From: Sphaerimonospora cavernae
Lineage (GTDB): Bacteria; Actinomycetota; Actinomycetes; Streptosporangiales; Streptosporangiaceae
Length of the DNA stretch: 64,000 bases
Reading direction: 5' to 3'
Assembly: GCF_042435035.1 (NCBI RefSeq)
Contig: NZ_JBHMQT010000013.1
Span: 47,648 to 111,647, forward strand
The notes beneath the pieces are model-generated. The model did no database searches. It was not told the DNA's origin and worked only from the letters and a program-made list of their open reading frames with translations. The position numbers and the translations under genes were made by a program. Positions 8,057 to 15,752 of this stretch are shown here, in pieces (positions within the stretch are counted from its first letter, which is position 1; the number at the start of each line of letters is the position of its first letter).

Positions 8057-8550
8057 CAGAACAGGAAGATCTCGTCGACGAGCCACCGCCCGCCGACACG
8101 GACCAGGCGCAGCGACACCTGCAGCGGCTCGTCACCCCGGTGCCCGGTGACGGTCACATAGCGCCGGTCGGCAGTGGGGGAGGGCGCCCCATCGGGCACG
8201 AACACCTGCTCCACCCGGACCGCCCCGCCATCGCCGGATGCCCGCCCCATGGCGCGGGCGAACCGTTCGGTGACCAGCGCGCGAACCCGGCCCACCTCCT
8301 CCGCAGCGCCGCCGCTGCCCGAGGCGACGACGTACGCCGCGGCGACCGCCGCCGGATCGCCCAGCCCGGCGGCAGGCGAGCTCGCCGTCTCCCCGCTCTC
8401 GTACGGCCGCCGCTCAGCCGCTTCAGCACCTTCTGTTCGCGCGCCGGTGGTGGTGCTCGCGCATCCCGTCGCCAACGCGACGGCCGCAATCGCGACGGCG
8501 AAGCCGTACCTCAACACTGGGTTCCGGCGGCAGCCGTACGGCGTCCGCAT
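8056..8550 (-). CDS. Conjugation-associated lipoprotein
   Basis: A 164-residue protein with a basic N-terminus, a hydrophobic stretch and the lipobox-like LATGC ending at Cys30, so it is predicted to be lipid-anchored outside the membrane. The mature part is Ala/Gly/Glu-rich, then forms a compact C-terminal domain (VRVEQVFV, RRYVTVTGHR, LQVSLRLVRVGGRWLVDEIFLF) that resembles the NTF2-like fold of TcpC/VirB8-type accessory proteins. It is translationally coupled to the wall hydrolase. The role as a component of the transfer channel is inferred from context. Confidence 0.75.
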   Translation of the reverse strand: MRTPYGCRRNPVLRYGFAVAIAAVALATGCASTTTGARTEGAEAAERRPYESGETASSPAAGLGDPAAVAAAYVVASGSGGAAEEVGRVRALVTERFARAMGRASGDGGAVRVEQVFVPDGAPSPTADRRYVTVTGHRGDEPLQVSLRLVRVGGRWLVDEIFLF

Positions 8551-8675
8551 GATGCCTCACTCCCTTCCCGCCCTCCTGGAGAGGGCCAGCGGGAGCAAGA
8601 ACACCCATGACCGGTTGCATGAGCTGTGACGGCTCGGGAGATAGGCGGGCTTGGCGCTTCCACTCTGTCGAAGTG

Positions 8676-9287
8676 TCAGGCCAACTCGGGGAAAGCACCG
8701 TGAGGCGGGTCGTAGTAGCGGGCGATCGAGGCACGATAGCGTAGGGCGCTTGCTTGAAGGTGGCGGGGTTCTAGACGGACGCCGGTGCGCTGTTCAGCGA
8801 GCGCCAAGGCGGCCTCGATGTAGCGAGCGAAGAAGCCGTCCTCATCATCGGGGCCTCGTTGCGGGAGCATACCGAGGTCGTCGAGGTCTTGCCGTAGCCG
8901 TTCTGGCTCATCGCTGAAGGCCCAATTCGGGAACATAGGGTCCAGGCTCGCGACGACCCGGCCGTCGATGGCATGAACGAAGCGCGAGTGGTGGTTGACG
9001 TTGCGTGTGACGCTGGCCATGGACGTGCCGAGAGACAGAGTGCGCACCACATCGTGGATGATCCCGGCGTGGCCGGCCCACTCCACCATGATCGATCCAC
9101 CGTCGGCGTCTCCGACTTCGATGGTGGCGAACCCTTCCTGCTCACGGTCTTCCGTCAACCGCAGCCGACGGAGCACCTCTTCGGGTGCGAGGCCAGAGAT
9201 GAAGGTGAAGCAGAACTCTGGCCAGCGAGATTGGCCCCACCACGCGTAATCGTCCGTTGTGGCCTTGCCCTTGCCGACGGCGCTCAA
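8676..9287 (-). CDS. DUF6461-family protein
   Basis: A 203-residue cytosolic protein of unknown function. The pattern DDYAWWG, FCFTFISGLAPEEVLRRL and SLDPMFP...PERL agrees with DUF6461, a family common in Streptosporangiales and Streptomyces and often found as accessory cargo. Start is TTG at 9287, with AAGGAG 9 bases upstream; extending further upstream gives implausible sequence. The TTG overlaps the stop of a small upstream frame (TTGA). It lies inside the transfer locus but in the opposite direction to the T4SS genes, so it is probably cargo. Confidence 0.7.
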   Translation of the reverse strand: MSAVGKGKATTDDYAWWGQSRWPEFCFTFISGLAPEEVLRRLRLTEDREQEGFATIEVGDADGGSIMVEWAGHAGIIHDVVRTLSLGTSMASVTRNVNHHSRFVHAIDGRVVASLDPMFPNWAFSDEPERLRQDLDDLGMLPQRGPDDEDGFFARYIEAALALAEQRTGVRLEPRHLQASALRYRASIARYYDPPHGAFPELA

Positions 9288-9448
9288 AGTGCTCGTCTCC
9301 TTGGGATGAGGGAAATTCCGATCATCTTGGCAAGCGCCACCGACGTTTTGATGAACCTGCTCTTTGCCAGCTGATCGCCGTTGTGGATGGTCCTTGGTGC
9401 GTACGGCTCCAGCTGGTCGCGCCAGCCAATGACCGCCAGGGCCGTCAC
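9284..9448 (-). CDS. Possible 54-residue protein coupled to the DUF6461 gene
   Basis: A short minus-strand frame starting at GTG 9448 and ending in a 4-base overlap (TTGA) with the DUF6461 start. The residues look protein-like (VIGWRDQLEPYAPRTIHNGD and IKTSVALAKMIGISLI), with balanced charge and hydrophobicity. There is no recognised family and the ribosome binding site (GGGG at about 11 bases) is only fair. The stop/start overlap is the main reason to list it. Confidence 0.35.
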   Translation of the reverse strand: MTALAVIGWRDQLEPYAPRTIHNGDQLAKSRFIKTSVALAKMIGISLIPRRRAL

Positions 9449-9529
9449 GGTGCGTGCAACCCCGTTGGGGCTTCCTGAGCAACGAACGATGTGAGCTCGT
9501 GGGAGCTCGGGAGCCAGGGGAGAGGCCTG

Positions 9530-9835
9530 ATGTGGTTGCACGCGCTGCAGGACGCGATCGGCGGCGTCCTGCTCCCACTCGATCTTGTCGGTGATCCGTC
9601 GCCGAAGGTGCCGCCGGGGCTGAAGCCGAAGATCGAGCTGCTGCTGGCCTGGGGGAAGTGGGCCTGCCTGATCCTCGGCATCGCCGGGATCCTGATCTGC
9701 GCCGGGAAGATGGCGGTCGGCCAGTCCGGGCGGTCGCACTACGCGGCCGAGGGCGCCTCCGAGCTGCCCAAGGTCCTGCTCGGGGTGTCGCTGGCCGCGG
9801 TCGCCGTACCGATCATCACGGCGGTCTTCGGTTGA
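9530..9835 (+). CDS. Small membrane protein, pilin-like T4SS subunit
   Basis: A 101-residue protein with an N-terminal amphipathic part (WLHALQDAIGGVLLPL), a hydrophobic segment LLLAWGKWACLILGIAGILICAG (cut here by description only; residues about 42-62) and a second at LLGVSLAAVAVPIITAVFG at the C-terminus. Two membrane spans joined by a short polar loop match VirB2/TcpD-like subunits. ATG 9530 follows GGGAGAGGCC. It is the first gene of the plus-strand transfer operon, now separated from the next gene by a tnpB element. Confidence 0.72.
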   Translation: MWLHALQDAIGGVLLPLDLVGDPSPKVPPGLKPKIELLLAWGKWACLILGIAGILICAGKMAVGQSGRSHYAAEGASELPKVLLGVSLAAVAVPIITAVFG

Positions 9836-9990
9836 CTTCCTCCCCCTCATAAACGAGGGGGATTCCTACAGCTCGCGCCGTAGGGCTTTCTGCTTCGTCG
9901 CCGACTGCCCGCCCGGAGGTCTCCGTTGAGGTCTTACACCGGCTCCACAGACCGACACCGCCAGCCCGGCGGCCAGAAGGTTGCGTGCCG
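9836..9990 (-). ncRNA. Putative TnpB guide RNA (omegaRNA/reRNA) scaffold
   Basis: TnpB nucleases use an RNA made from the 3' part of tnpB and the right end of the element. Here the region just after the tnpB stop contains a stem TCCCCCTC/GAGGGGGA (9841-9848 and 9855-9862) followed on the minus strand by GGAAGTCAACC. The guide would begin right after the hairpin and read into the pilin-like gene. The RNA limits are an estimate from known systems. Confidence 0.4.
9841..9862. repeat. Right-end hairpin of the tnpB element
   Basis: TCCCCCTC (9841-9848) pairs with GAGGGGGA (9855-9862) around the loop ATAAAC. It starts 6 bases after the pilin-like stop codon and ends 4 bases before the tnpB stop. 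Confidence 0.7.
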
Positions 9991-11062
9991 CGTTCACGTC
10001 CCGGTCGTGGGTCGCGCCGCAGTCGCACGTCCAGGTACGGACATTCAACGGCATCTGCTCCTGGAGGGCGCCGCAGGCCGAGCACAGCTTGGAGGAGGGG
10101 AAGAAGCGGTCGACCGCGATGACTTCCCGCCCGTACCAGGCGGCCTTGTACTCCAGAAGGCCCCGGAACTCCGACCAGGCCGCATCCGAGATGGCGCGGG
10201 CCAGGCTCCGGTTCTTGACCATGGTGCGGACGGTCAGGTCCTCGATCACGAGCGTTTGGTTATCGCGCACGAGTCGAGTCGAAAGCTTGTGCAGGAGGTC
10301 ACGCCTGCGGTCGCTGATCCGCGCATAGATGCGGGCGACCCTCCGGCGCGCCTTCCCGCGGTTGGCGCCGTCACCCCGGGCCTTCTTCGCCAGGGCCCGC
10401 TGGGCCTTGGCCAGGCGGGCGCGGTCCCGGCGCTCATGCCTCGGGTCGGCGATCTTCTCTCCGGTGGACAGGGTGAGCAGATGATCCAGGCCGACGTCGA
10501 TCCCCACCGCCGCATCGGCGGCGGGAAGCGGCTTCACCCCGGGGTCGTCACACAGCAGGGACACGAACCACCGGCCCGCCGCGTCCCGGGAGACGGTCAC
10601 CGTGGACGGCTCCGCGCCCTCGGGAAGCGGACGCGACCACACGATGTCCAGCGGGCCGTCCATCTTCGCCAGCGTGAGCCGCCCATCCTTCCAGCGGAAC
10701 GCCGAGCGGGTGTACTCCGCCGACGCCCGGGACTTGCGCTTGGACTTGAAACGCGGATACTTGGCTCGCTTGGCGAAGAAGTTGGTGAACGCCCCTTGCA
10801 GGTGCCGCAAGGCCTGCTGCAACGGAACCGACGACACCTCGTTGAGGTAGGCCAGCTCCTCGGTCTTCTTCCACGCCGTCAGCATCGCCGACGTGGCGTT
10901 GTAGTTGACCCGTTCCTGACGCGCCCACGCCTGGGTGCGGGCGGCCAGCGCCATGTTGTAGACCTTCCGCACGCACCCGAACGTCCGGGCAAGCTCGGTG
11001 GCCTGCTCGGAGGTCGGGTAGAAGCGGTACTTGAACGCCCGCTTCACAACAGCGACGGCCAC
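9866..11062 (-). CDS. RNA-guided endonuclease TnpB
   Basis: A 398-residue, full-length TnpB. The N-terminal HTH/WED part starts KRAFKYRFYPT. The RuvC nuclease residues are Asp189 (GIDVGLDHL), Glu274 (LVIEDL) and Asp355 (HDRDVNAARN). A zinc finger is formed by Cys327/Cys330 (CSAC) and Cys346/Cys348 (CDC). TnpB cuts DNA guided by an RNA from its own right end, next to a short target-adjacent motif. All catalytic residues are present, so it is likely active or recently active. There is no tnpA nearby. It interrupts the transfer operon in the opposite orientation. Confidence 0.95.
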   Translation of the reverse strand: MAVAVVKRAFKYRFYPTSEQATELARTFGCVRKVYNMALAARTQAWARQERVNYNATSAMLTAWKKTEELAYLNEVSSVPLQQALRHLQGAFTNFFAKRAKYPRFKSKRKSRASAEYTRSAFRWKDGRLTLAKMDGPLDIVWSRPLPEGAEPSTVTVSRDAAGRWFVSLLCDDPGVKPLPAADAAVGIDVGLDHLLTLSTGEKIADPRHERRDRARLAKAQRALAKKARGDGANRGKARRRVARIYARISDRRRDLLHKLSTRLVRDNQTLVIEDLTVRTMVKNRSLARAISDAAWSEFRGLLEYKAAWYGREVIAVDRFFPSSKLCSACGALQEQMPLNVRTWTCDCGATHDRDVNAARNLLAAGLAVSVCGAGVRPQRRPPGGQSATKQKALRREL

Positions 11063-11119
11063 ATCTCACAAACTACCAGGTCAGCTTGTGAAAACCTGCG
11101 GAACGGCCGGCCGGTAGAC

Positions 11120-11145
11120 GACGAATCGCCCGGCGGCGATTCGTC
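11120..11145. repeat. Left-side hairpin upstream of tnpB
   Basis: GACGAATCGCC (11120-11130) and GGCGATTCGTC (11135-11145) form a perfect 11-bp stem with loop CGGC, 58 bases upstream of the tnpB start. Imperfect hairpins near the left end are what IS200/IS605 transposases recognise; it could equally be a terminator protecting tnpB from outside transcription, since TTT follows on the plus strand. Confidence 0.6.
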
Positions 11146-11179
11146 TTTCCCTGCCCTGCTCCGCAGAAGTCCGATTCCT

Positions 11180-11197
11180 CCCCGCCCGAAGGCGGGG
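11180..11197. repeat. Second TnpB-tail-like hairpin
   Basis: CCCCGCC and GGCGGGG flank the loop CGAA. Read on the minus strand, the hairpin is followed by GAGGAATCGG, much like the right-end hairpin of this element (GAGGAAGTCA). It may be the left end, or the leftover tail of another TnpB element inserted at the same place. Confidence 0.5.
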
Positions 11198-11216
11198 GTT
11201 TCCTCGGAGGTGTCCG

Positions 11217-12008
11217 ATGAACCGGCCCCGGAACCGCCGCAGGCTGCTCGCCTTGGGCGGAGTCATGGCGGCCCTGGTCGCCGCCGTGGCGCTGCTGACA
11301 GTCATGCGGTGGTCGTCACCGCTCGACCGGCCGAGTGCCGTCCCATCGAACCCCGTCGGCCAGGGCCACGCCGTACCGTCGGCGCCCGCTGGCCCGGCCC
11401 AGGCCGTACCGCCGGCGTCCGCCGACCAGGCCACCCCCGACATGGACCTGCGGGGCTGGCGGTGGGCGGACTATCGCGGGGTGCGCCTGCCGTACTCCTC
11501 CGCTGACGGGCCGCGCGTGGTGGCCGGGGACCGGGCGTACGGCTTCGCGCCGACTCCGGGAGGGGCGGTGCTGGCCGCGCTGCACCTGGGGATGCGGGCC
11601 AGCCCGCGCTGGGGCCCGGCCGTGTTCGAGCCGACCATCACCGAGCAGTTCACCGGGCCCGAGACCCCGGCCCTGCTGCGGGCGGTCCGCGCCACCTACG
11701 ACAGCGTCCGTGCGGTGGCGGGCGTCGCCGACGGCGAGCCGATCGGCCTGGCGTACGTGGTGGTGGAGGCCTTCCGGTGGCAGGCCTACGCCCCTGGCCT
11801 GGCGATCGTCGACGTGGTCATGGCCGGGCCCGGACGCGGTGGCACCACCGTGCGTGCCGCCACCCGGATGCAGCTGCTGTGGCGGGACGGCGACTGGCGG
11901 GTGGTGGCCCCACCCGGCGGCGACTGGGCGCGCACGTCGGCCGTGGTGACCGACCTGACCGGCTACACCCTCTTTCCTGCGTCCGCTCGAGGACAGGCGG
12001 CCCGATGA
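11217..12008 (+). CDS. TcpC/VirB8-like conjugation protein
   Basis: A 263-residue protein with a basic N-terminus, one membrane anchor (LLALGGVMAALVAAVALLTV) and a Pro/Ala-rich linker to about residue 75. The extracytoplasmic domain contains YGFAPTPGGAVLAALHL and ends in RMQLLWRDGDWRVVAPPGGDWA, the usual last strands of an NTF2-like TcpC/VirB8 domain. These proteins scaffold the transfer channel in the membrane. The start ATG follows GGAGGTGTCCG. The stop overlaps the next gene (ATGA). The tnpB element lies directly upstream. Confidence 0.78.
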   Translation: MNRPRNRRRLLALGGVMAALVAAVALLTVMRWSSPLDRPSAVPSNPVGQGHAVPSAPAGPAQAVPPASADQATPDMDLRGWRWADYRGVRLPYSSADGPRVVAGDRAYGFAPTPGGAVLAALHLGMRASPRWGPAVFEPTITEQFTGPETPALLRAVRATYDSVRAVAGVADGEPIGLAYVVVEAFRWQAYAPGLAIVDVVMAGPGRGGTTVRAATRMQLLWRDGDWRVVAPPGGDWARTSAVVTDLTGYTLFPASARGQAAR

Positions 12009-13399
12009 TGACGTTCCCCCCCGACCTGGTGACAGCACCGGCCCCGGCCCCGCCGGGCTGCGCCGACCTGACCTCCCCGGCGTGCGCCACCGAAACGGCC
12101 GGCAATGCCGTACTGCCCGGGGCCGGCACTCTCGGCCGGGCGGCGGTCGAGGGTGGCGGCCAGGTCCTCAACGACGCCGCGGGGGCGGCGGCCAAGGGCG
12201 CGGTGCAGTACGGCGTGAACGGCCTGGCCGAGGCGATCCAGTACGCCGTGTCCTGGCTGATCACCAACACGGTCTCCTGGTGGGTACGGATCGACTCGCC
12301 CTGCCTGGTCGCCGACCCCGTGGCCAGCTGCACCGGCGGCACGTCGGCCTCAGAGGTGATCGGGCGGATGCAGCAGTGGACGCTGCCGCTGGCCGTGGCG
12401 ATCGCCACGCTGTCGCTGCTGGCGGCCGCCGCCAAGATCGCCATCACGCGCAAGACCACGCCGCTGCTGGACGTCGGCACCGGCCTGCTCGTCATCGTCG
12501 CCACCACCAGCCTCGGCGTACTGCTACCCGCCCTGCTGTTGAAGATCGGCGACGAATGGTCGGCCTGGGTGCTGAACATGAGCACCGGCGACTTCGCCAA
12601 ACGCCTCACCACCGTCCTCGGCCTGACCGGTGCCTCGCCCGGCGTGGTGATCGTCCTCGGCATCGTCGCCATCATCGCCGCGGCGGCCCAGGCGGTGCTG
12701 ATGCTGTTCCGCCAGGCCGCCCTGGTCGTACTGGCCGGGGTCCTGCCGCTGGCGGCCGCCGGATCGATGACCGCGCTCACCCGCCCCTGGTTCCGGCGGG
12801 TGACCGGCTGGATGCTCGCGCTGATCTTCTACAAGCCCGCGGCCGCCATGGTGTACGCCACGGCGTTCGCGATGCTCGGCAACGCCACCGACGCCCAGTC
12901 GACGTTCATGGGCTTCGCGATGATCGTCTTGTCGATCCTGGCGCTGCCCGCGCTGCTGAAGTTCTTCACCTGGGCGACCGGCAGCATCAGCGAGACCGCC
13001 TCAAGCGGCGGCTTCCTCGGCACTGTGGTCGGGGGAGCTGTCGCCGTCGGCGCCTTCCGCGGCGGCCGCGGCCTGGGCGGGGCAGGCGGGGCCAGCGCCG
13101 TCGACCACGCCCGCTTCATGTCCTCATCCATGCCCCCGCCCGGCGGGGCACGTCCCTCCGCGTCCGGCCCGGTCCCCGCGCCCGGTCCCGCACCCGCGGG
13201 AGGGGCCCGTACGGCATCCGCTCGGCAGACCTCCACGGCCGCCACCGCGTCCACGGCAACCGCCGCCAAGGCGGGAGCCGCCGCCGGTCCCGCCGGGGCG
13301 GCAGCCGGGGCGGTCGTCTCCGGACTGGCCAGCGGCGCGAAGAAGGCCGGCGGCACCGTCTCCGACTCGATGACCCCGCCACGACAGGAACGGACATGA
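12005..13399 (+). CDS. VirB6/TrbL-like multi-pass membrane protein of the T4SS
   Basis: A 464-residue membrane protein. After a Gly/Ala-rich N-terminus there is a pair of cysteines around IDSPCLVADPVASC, then at least five membrane spans (LPLAVAIATLSLLAAAAKIAI, LLVIVATTSLGVLLPALLL, VVIVLGIVAIIAAAAQAVLML, ALVVLAGVLPLAAAG, MGFAMIVLSILALPALL). The C-terminal 120 residues are an Ala/Gly/Pro/Ser tail. This matches polytopic VirB6/TrbL/TcpH-like channel proteins. Start ATG 12005 overlaps the previous stop; the end overlaps the next start (ATGA). Confidence 0.85.
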   Translation: MMTFPPDLVTAPAPAPPGCADLTSPACATETAGNAVLPGAGTLGRAAVEGGGQVLNDAAGAAAKGAVQYGVNGLAEAIQYAVSWLITNTVSWWVRIDSPCLVADPVASCTGGTSASEVIGRMQQWTLPLAVAIATLSLLAAAAKIAITRKTTPLLDVGTGLLVIVATTSLGVLLPALLLKIGDEWSAWVLNMSTGDFAKRLTTVLGLTGASPGVVIVLGIVAIIAAAAQAVLMLFRQAALVVLAGVLPLAAAGSMTALTRPWFRRVTGWMLALIFYKPAAAMVYATAFAMLGNATDAQSTFMGFAMIVLSILALPALLKFFTWATGSISETASSGGFLGTVVGGAVAVGAFRGGRGLGGAGGASAVDHARFMSSSMPPPGGARPSASGPVPAPGPAPAGGARTASARQTSTAATASTATAAKAGAAAGPAGAAAGAVVSGLASGAKKAGGTVSDSMTPPRQERT

Positions 13400-14859
13400 G
13401 GACGGGAACGGCCCAGGAGGCGGAGCCACGTACCTACGGAGGATGGCGGCGCCGGCGCGGCATCGGACTGTTCGGGATGTGCGTCGGCGTGACGTTCACC
13501 CTGCTCGGCGTCGTGGTGGCGCTGCTGGTGGCCGCCGCCGTCTCGCCCCGCGCGCTGGTGTACCTGGTGCCGCCGCTACTCCTGGCTGCTCTACTCGGCC
13601 TGGCCCCGGCCGGCGCGACGCCCCTGGCCGGTGTGCTGCTGGTGCGGTGGCGCTGGTGGTACGGCACCCGCCGCGGCCTGACCCGCTTCCGCTCCGGGCC
13701 GCAGCTGGAGCTGCCCGGCGTGCTGGCCCCGACCGCGCTGCTGTCCATGACGGACGGGTACGGCCGGCCGTACGGGCTGGTGTGGAACCGCCGCACCGGT
13801 CATCTGACGGCGACGCTACGCGTGGTGGCCACCTCGCCGTGGCTGGCCGACCGCGACGACGCCGACACCTGGGTCGCCTGCTGGGGCGGCTGGCTGGCCT
13901 CGCTCGGGCACGTGCCGACCGTGCGCTGGGTGAGCGTCACCGTGGAGACCGCCCCCGAGCCGGGCAGCAGGCTCGCCGACACCATCGCCGCATCCCTCGA
14001 CCCGGCATCGCCGGACGGGGCCAGGGCCATCCTGGCCCAACTGGTCGCCTCCGCCCCCGCCGCTGCCGCGCACGTCGACACCCGAGTGTCGATCACCTTC
14101 GACCCCACGGCCTCGCCGCTGGCCCCGCCCACGCTCGCCGAGGCCACCGCCGAGGTGTCCCGCACGCTGGAGGGTCTGGAGTCGGCGCTCGGCTCCTGCG
14201 GGGTCACCGTGCTCGGGCGGGCATCGGCCGCCGAGATCGCCGGCATGGTCCGTACCGCCTTCGACCCGAGTGCGCGGGGCGAGGTCAGCAGAGCCCTCGC
14301 ACGCCCTGGTGAGCAGTCGTCGGGGTGGGCCGATGCCGTACCGCTGTCAGCTGAGGAACTCCCCGGCTGCTACCGGCACGACAGCGGGGTGTCGGTGGCC
14401 TGGAGCTGGCAGGAGGCCCCCCGGCAGAACGTCCACGCCGACGTACTGGCCCGTCTGGTCGCGCCCGGGCCGTACCCCAAACGGGTGACGCTGCAGTACC
14501 GCCCGTTCCCGGCGGCCGCCGCCAGCCGCGTCCTGGAAAGCGAAGTCACCTCCGCCGCGTTCCGCCAGGCCTACCGGCGCCGCACCGGCAGAGACGAAAC
14601 CGCCCGCGACGCCTTCGACCAGGCCCGCGCCCGGCAGGCAGCCGGAGAGGAGGCCATGGGCGCCGGGGTGTGCCTGGCCGGCATGTTCGTCACCGTCACC
14701 GTGCTCGACCCCGCCGACCTGCCCCAGGCCATCGCCACGACCAAGGCCGCCGCCGAATCCTCCAAGATCCGCCTACGCCCGCTGACCGGCTCCCAAGCCG
14801 TCGGCTTCGCCGCCACCCTCCCCTGCGGCACCTGCCCACCCGCCCTCGCCCGCCGCTGA
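13396..14859 (+). CDS. SCO6880-family T4SS protein
   Basis: A 487-residue protein with two N-terminal membrane spans (GMCVGVTFTLLGVVVALLVAA and LVYLVPPLLLAALLGL, residues about 26-65) and a large soluble part with no P-loop. It matches the SCO6880 family of actinobacterial conjugative elements. The arrangement (VirB3-like membrane part plus a domain like the N-terminal half of VirB4) complements the short VirB4 encoded at 15753, which lacks that half. That division of labour is an inference. It is coupled by ATGA to the VirB6-like gene. The toxin-antitoxin pair downstream separates it from virB4. Confidence 0.82.
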   Translation: MRTGTAQEAEPRTYGGWRRRRGIGLFGMCVGVTFTLLGVVVALLVAAAVSPRALVYLVPPLLLAALLGLAPAGATPLAGVLLVRWRWWYGTRRGLTRFRSGPQLELPGVLAPTALLSMTDGYGRPYGLVWNRRTGHLTATLRVVATSPWLADRDDADTWVACWGGWLASLGHVPTVRWVSVTVETAPEPGSRLADTIAASLDPASPDGARAILAQLVASAPAAAAHVDTRVSITFDPTASPLAPPTLAEATAEVSRTLEGLESALGSCGVTVLGRASAAEIAGMVRTAFDPSARGEVSRALARPGEQSSGWADAVPLSAEELPGCYRHDSGVSVAWSWQEAPRQNVHADVLARLVAPGPYPKRVTLQYRPFPAAAASRVLESEVTSAAFRQAYRRRTGRDETARDAFDQARARQAAGEEAMGAGVCLAGMFVTVTVLDPADLPQAIATTKAAAESSKIRLRPLTGSQAVGFAATLPCGTCPPALARR

Positions 14860-14940
14860 CTTCTCACGTTCCTGATCTCCGCTTGTCGACCATCTCGAAC
14901 GATCACCCCTATCCGGATGGTTTTGCCGTACCCTCAGAGG

Positions 14941-15228
14941 GTGGCCACGCCTGCGCATGATGAACTGCATCACCTGGTCGACCAGCTACCGCCTGCCCAG
15001 GCGCGTCGCCTGCTGCGCTTGGTAGAGACCGACCCAGAGCTGGCCGGCTACGTCCCCGAAGCGTTGCAGCCCGGTCAGCAGGTCCAGCCGGACGATCAGG
15101 AGCAGCCGACGGCGGGCCGGGAAGTACGCCGTCGGATCTCCTTCGCCGGCATCTTCAATGACGGCCCGGCGGATCTGGCCGAACGCGCCGAGGATTACCT
15201 GCACGACCACTTCACCAGGTCGGCATGA
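14941..15228 (+). CDS. Antitoxin of PIN-domain toxin pair
   Basis: A 95-residue acidic protein: an N-terminal helix DELHHLVDQLPPAQARRLLRLVE, a Pro/Gln linker, and a C-terminal segment (RRISFAGIFNDGPADLAERAEDYLHDHF) that probably wraps the toxin. GTG 14941 is preferred since the reading starts directly before the conserved helix, but no good ribosome binding site precedes it; ATG 14917 would add 8 residues. The stop overlaps the toxin start (ATGA), the usual order of VapBC-type modules. Confidence 0.8.
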   Translation: MATPAHDELHHLVDQLPPAQARRLLRLVETDPELAGYVPEALQPGQQVQPDDQEQPTAGREVRRRISFAGIFNDGPADLAERAEDYLHDHFTRSA

Positions 15229-15647
15229 CGACTCTCCTCGACACCGGCCCACTCGTGGCTGCCGCGCACGGTGGTGACAAGCACCACCAGGAATGCGTAC
15301 GCCTCCTGGAAGAGCTCCCCGGGCCGCTTCTACTCCCGATCACGGTCCTGATCGAGGCATGCTGGCTGATCAACAAATACGGGGGGACCAAAGCTCACGC
15401 GGCCTTTCTCGATCAGCTCCACGCCGCCGTCAACGCCGGGGACTTCACCCTCGTGGCCATCACCCCCGCCGACTTGAATCGCATGGCCGAACTGGTTCGC
15501 ACCTACCCCGCCTTGCGGCTCGACCCGGCGGACGCCTCAGTAATCGCACTGGCCGAGCGCCTCAATGTGCGCCAGATCGCCACCCTAGACCGCCGCGACT
15601 TCACCGTCATCCGCCCGCGTCACTCCGCCCTGACACTGCTCCCCTAA
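15225..15647 (+). CDS. PIN-domain toxin (VapC-like RNase)
   Basis: A 140-residue PIN-domain protein. The acidic residues of the active site are Asp6 (LLDTGPL), Glu44 (VLIEACWL), Asp98 or Asp101 (RLDPADASVIALAERL) and Asp118 (ATLDRRDF). PIN toxins cleave specific RNAs when freed from the antitoxin. The pair sits in the middle of the transfer operon between the SCO6880-like and VirB4 genes, in the same direction, and probably stabilises the element. Confidence 0.9.
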   Translation: MTTLLDTGPLVAAAHGGDKHHQECVRLLEELPGPLLLPITVLIEACWLINKYGGTKAHAAFLDQLHAAVNAGDFTLVAITPADLNRMAELVRTYPALRLDPADASVIALAERLNVRQIATLDRRDFTVIRPRHSALTLLP

Positions 15648-15752
15648 GCGGTCGCGCCAGGAGCCAGCCTGCTGCAGTCCGGCTTCGGATGTCACACCGG
15701 ATGCAACCTCCCCTCGGCGTACTGGAGATGGTGATCAACCAGGGGAGGCCTT

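Larger units (their letters stand above)
9836..11216 (-). mobile_element. IS200/IS605-group element with a lone tnpB
   Basis: A tnpB gene without tnpA fills the whole gap between the pilin-like gene (stop 9835) and the TcpC-like gene (start 11217). GC-rich hairpins lie at both edges (9841-9862 and 11180-11197), and another long hairpin lies just upstream of tnpB (11120-11145). Such elements are non-autonomous and have no inverted terminal repeats, so exact ends cannot be fixed from this sequence; the limits given are the neighbouring gene borders. Confidence 0.75.

Noticed and set aside
12082..14859. Very long Arg/Gly/His-rich frames on both strands across the transfer genes
   Set aside because: These are out-of-frame readings produced by high GC content; the coding frames have clear membrane segments and coupled starts.
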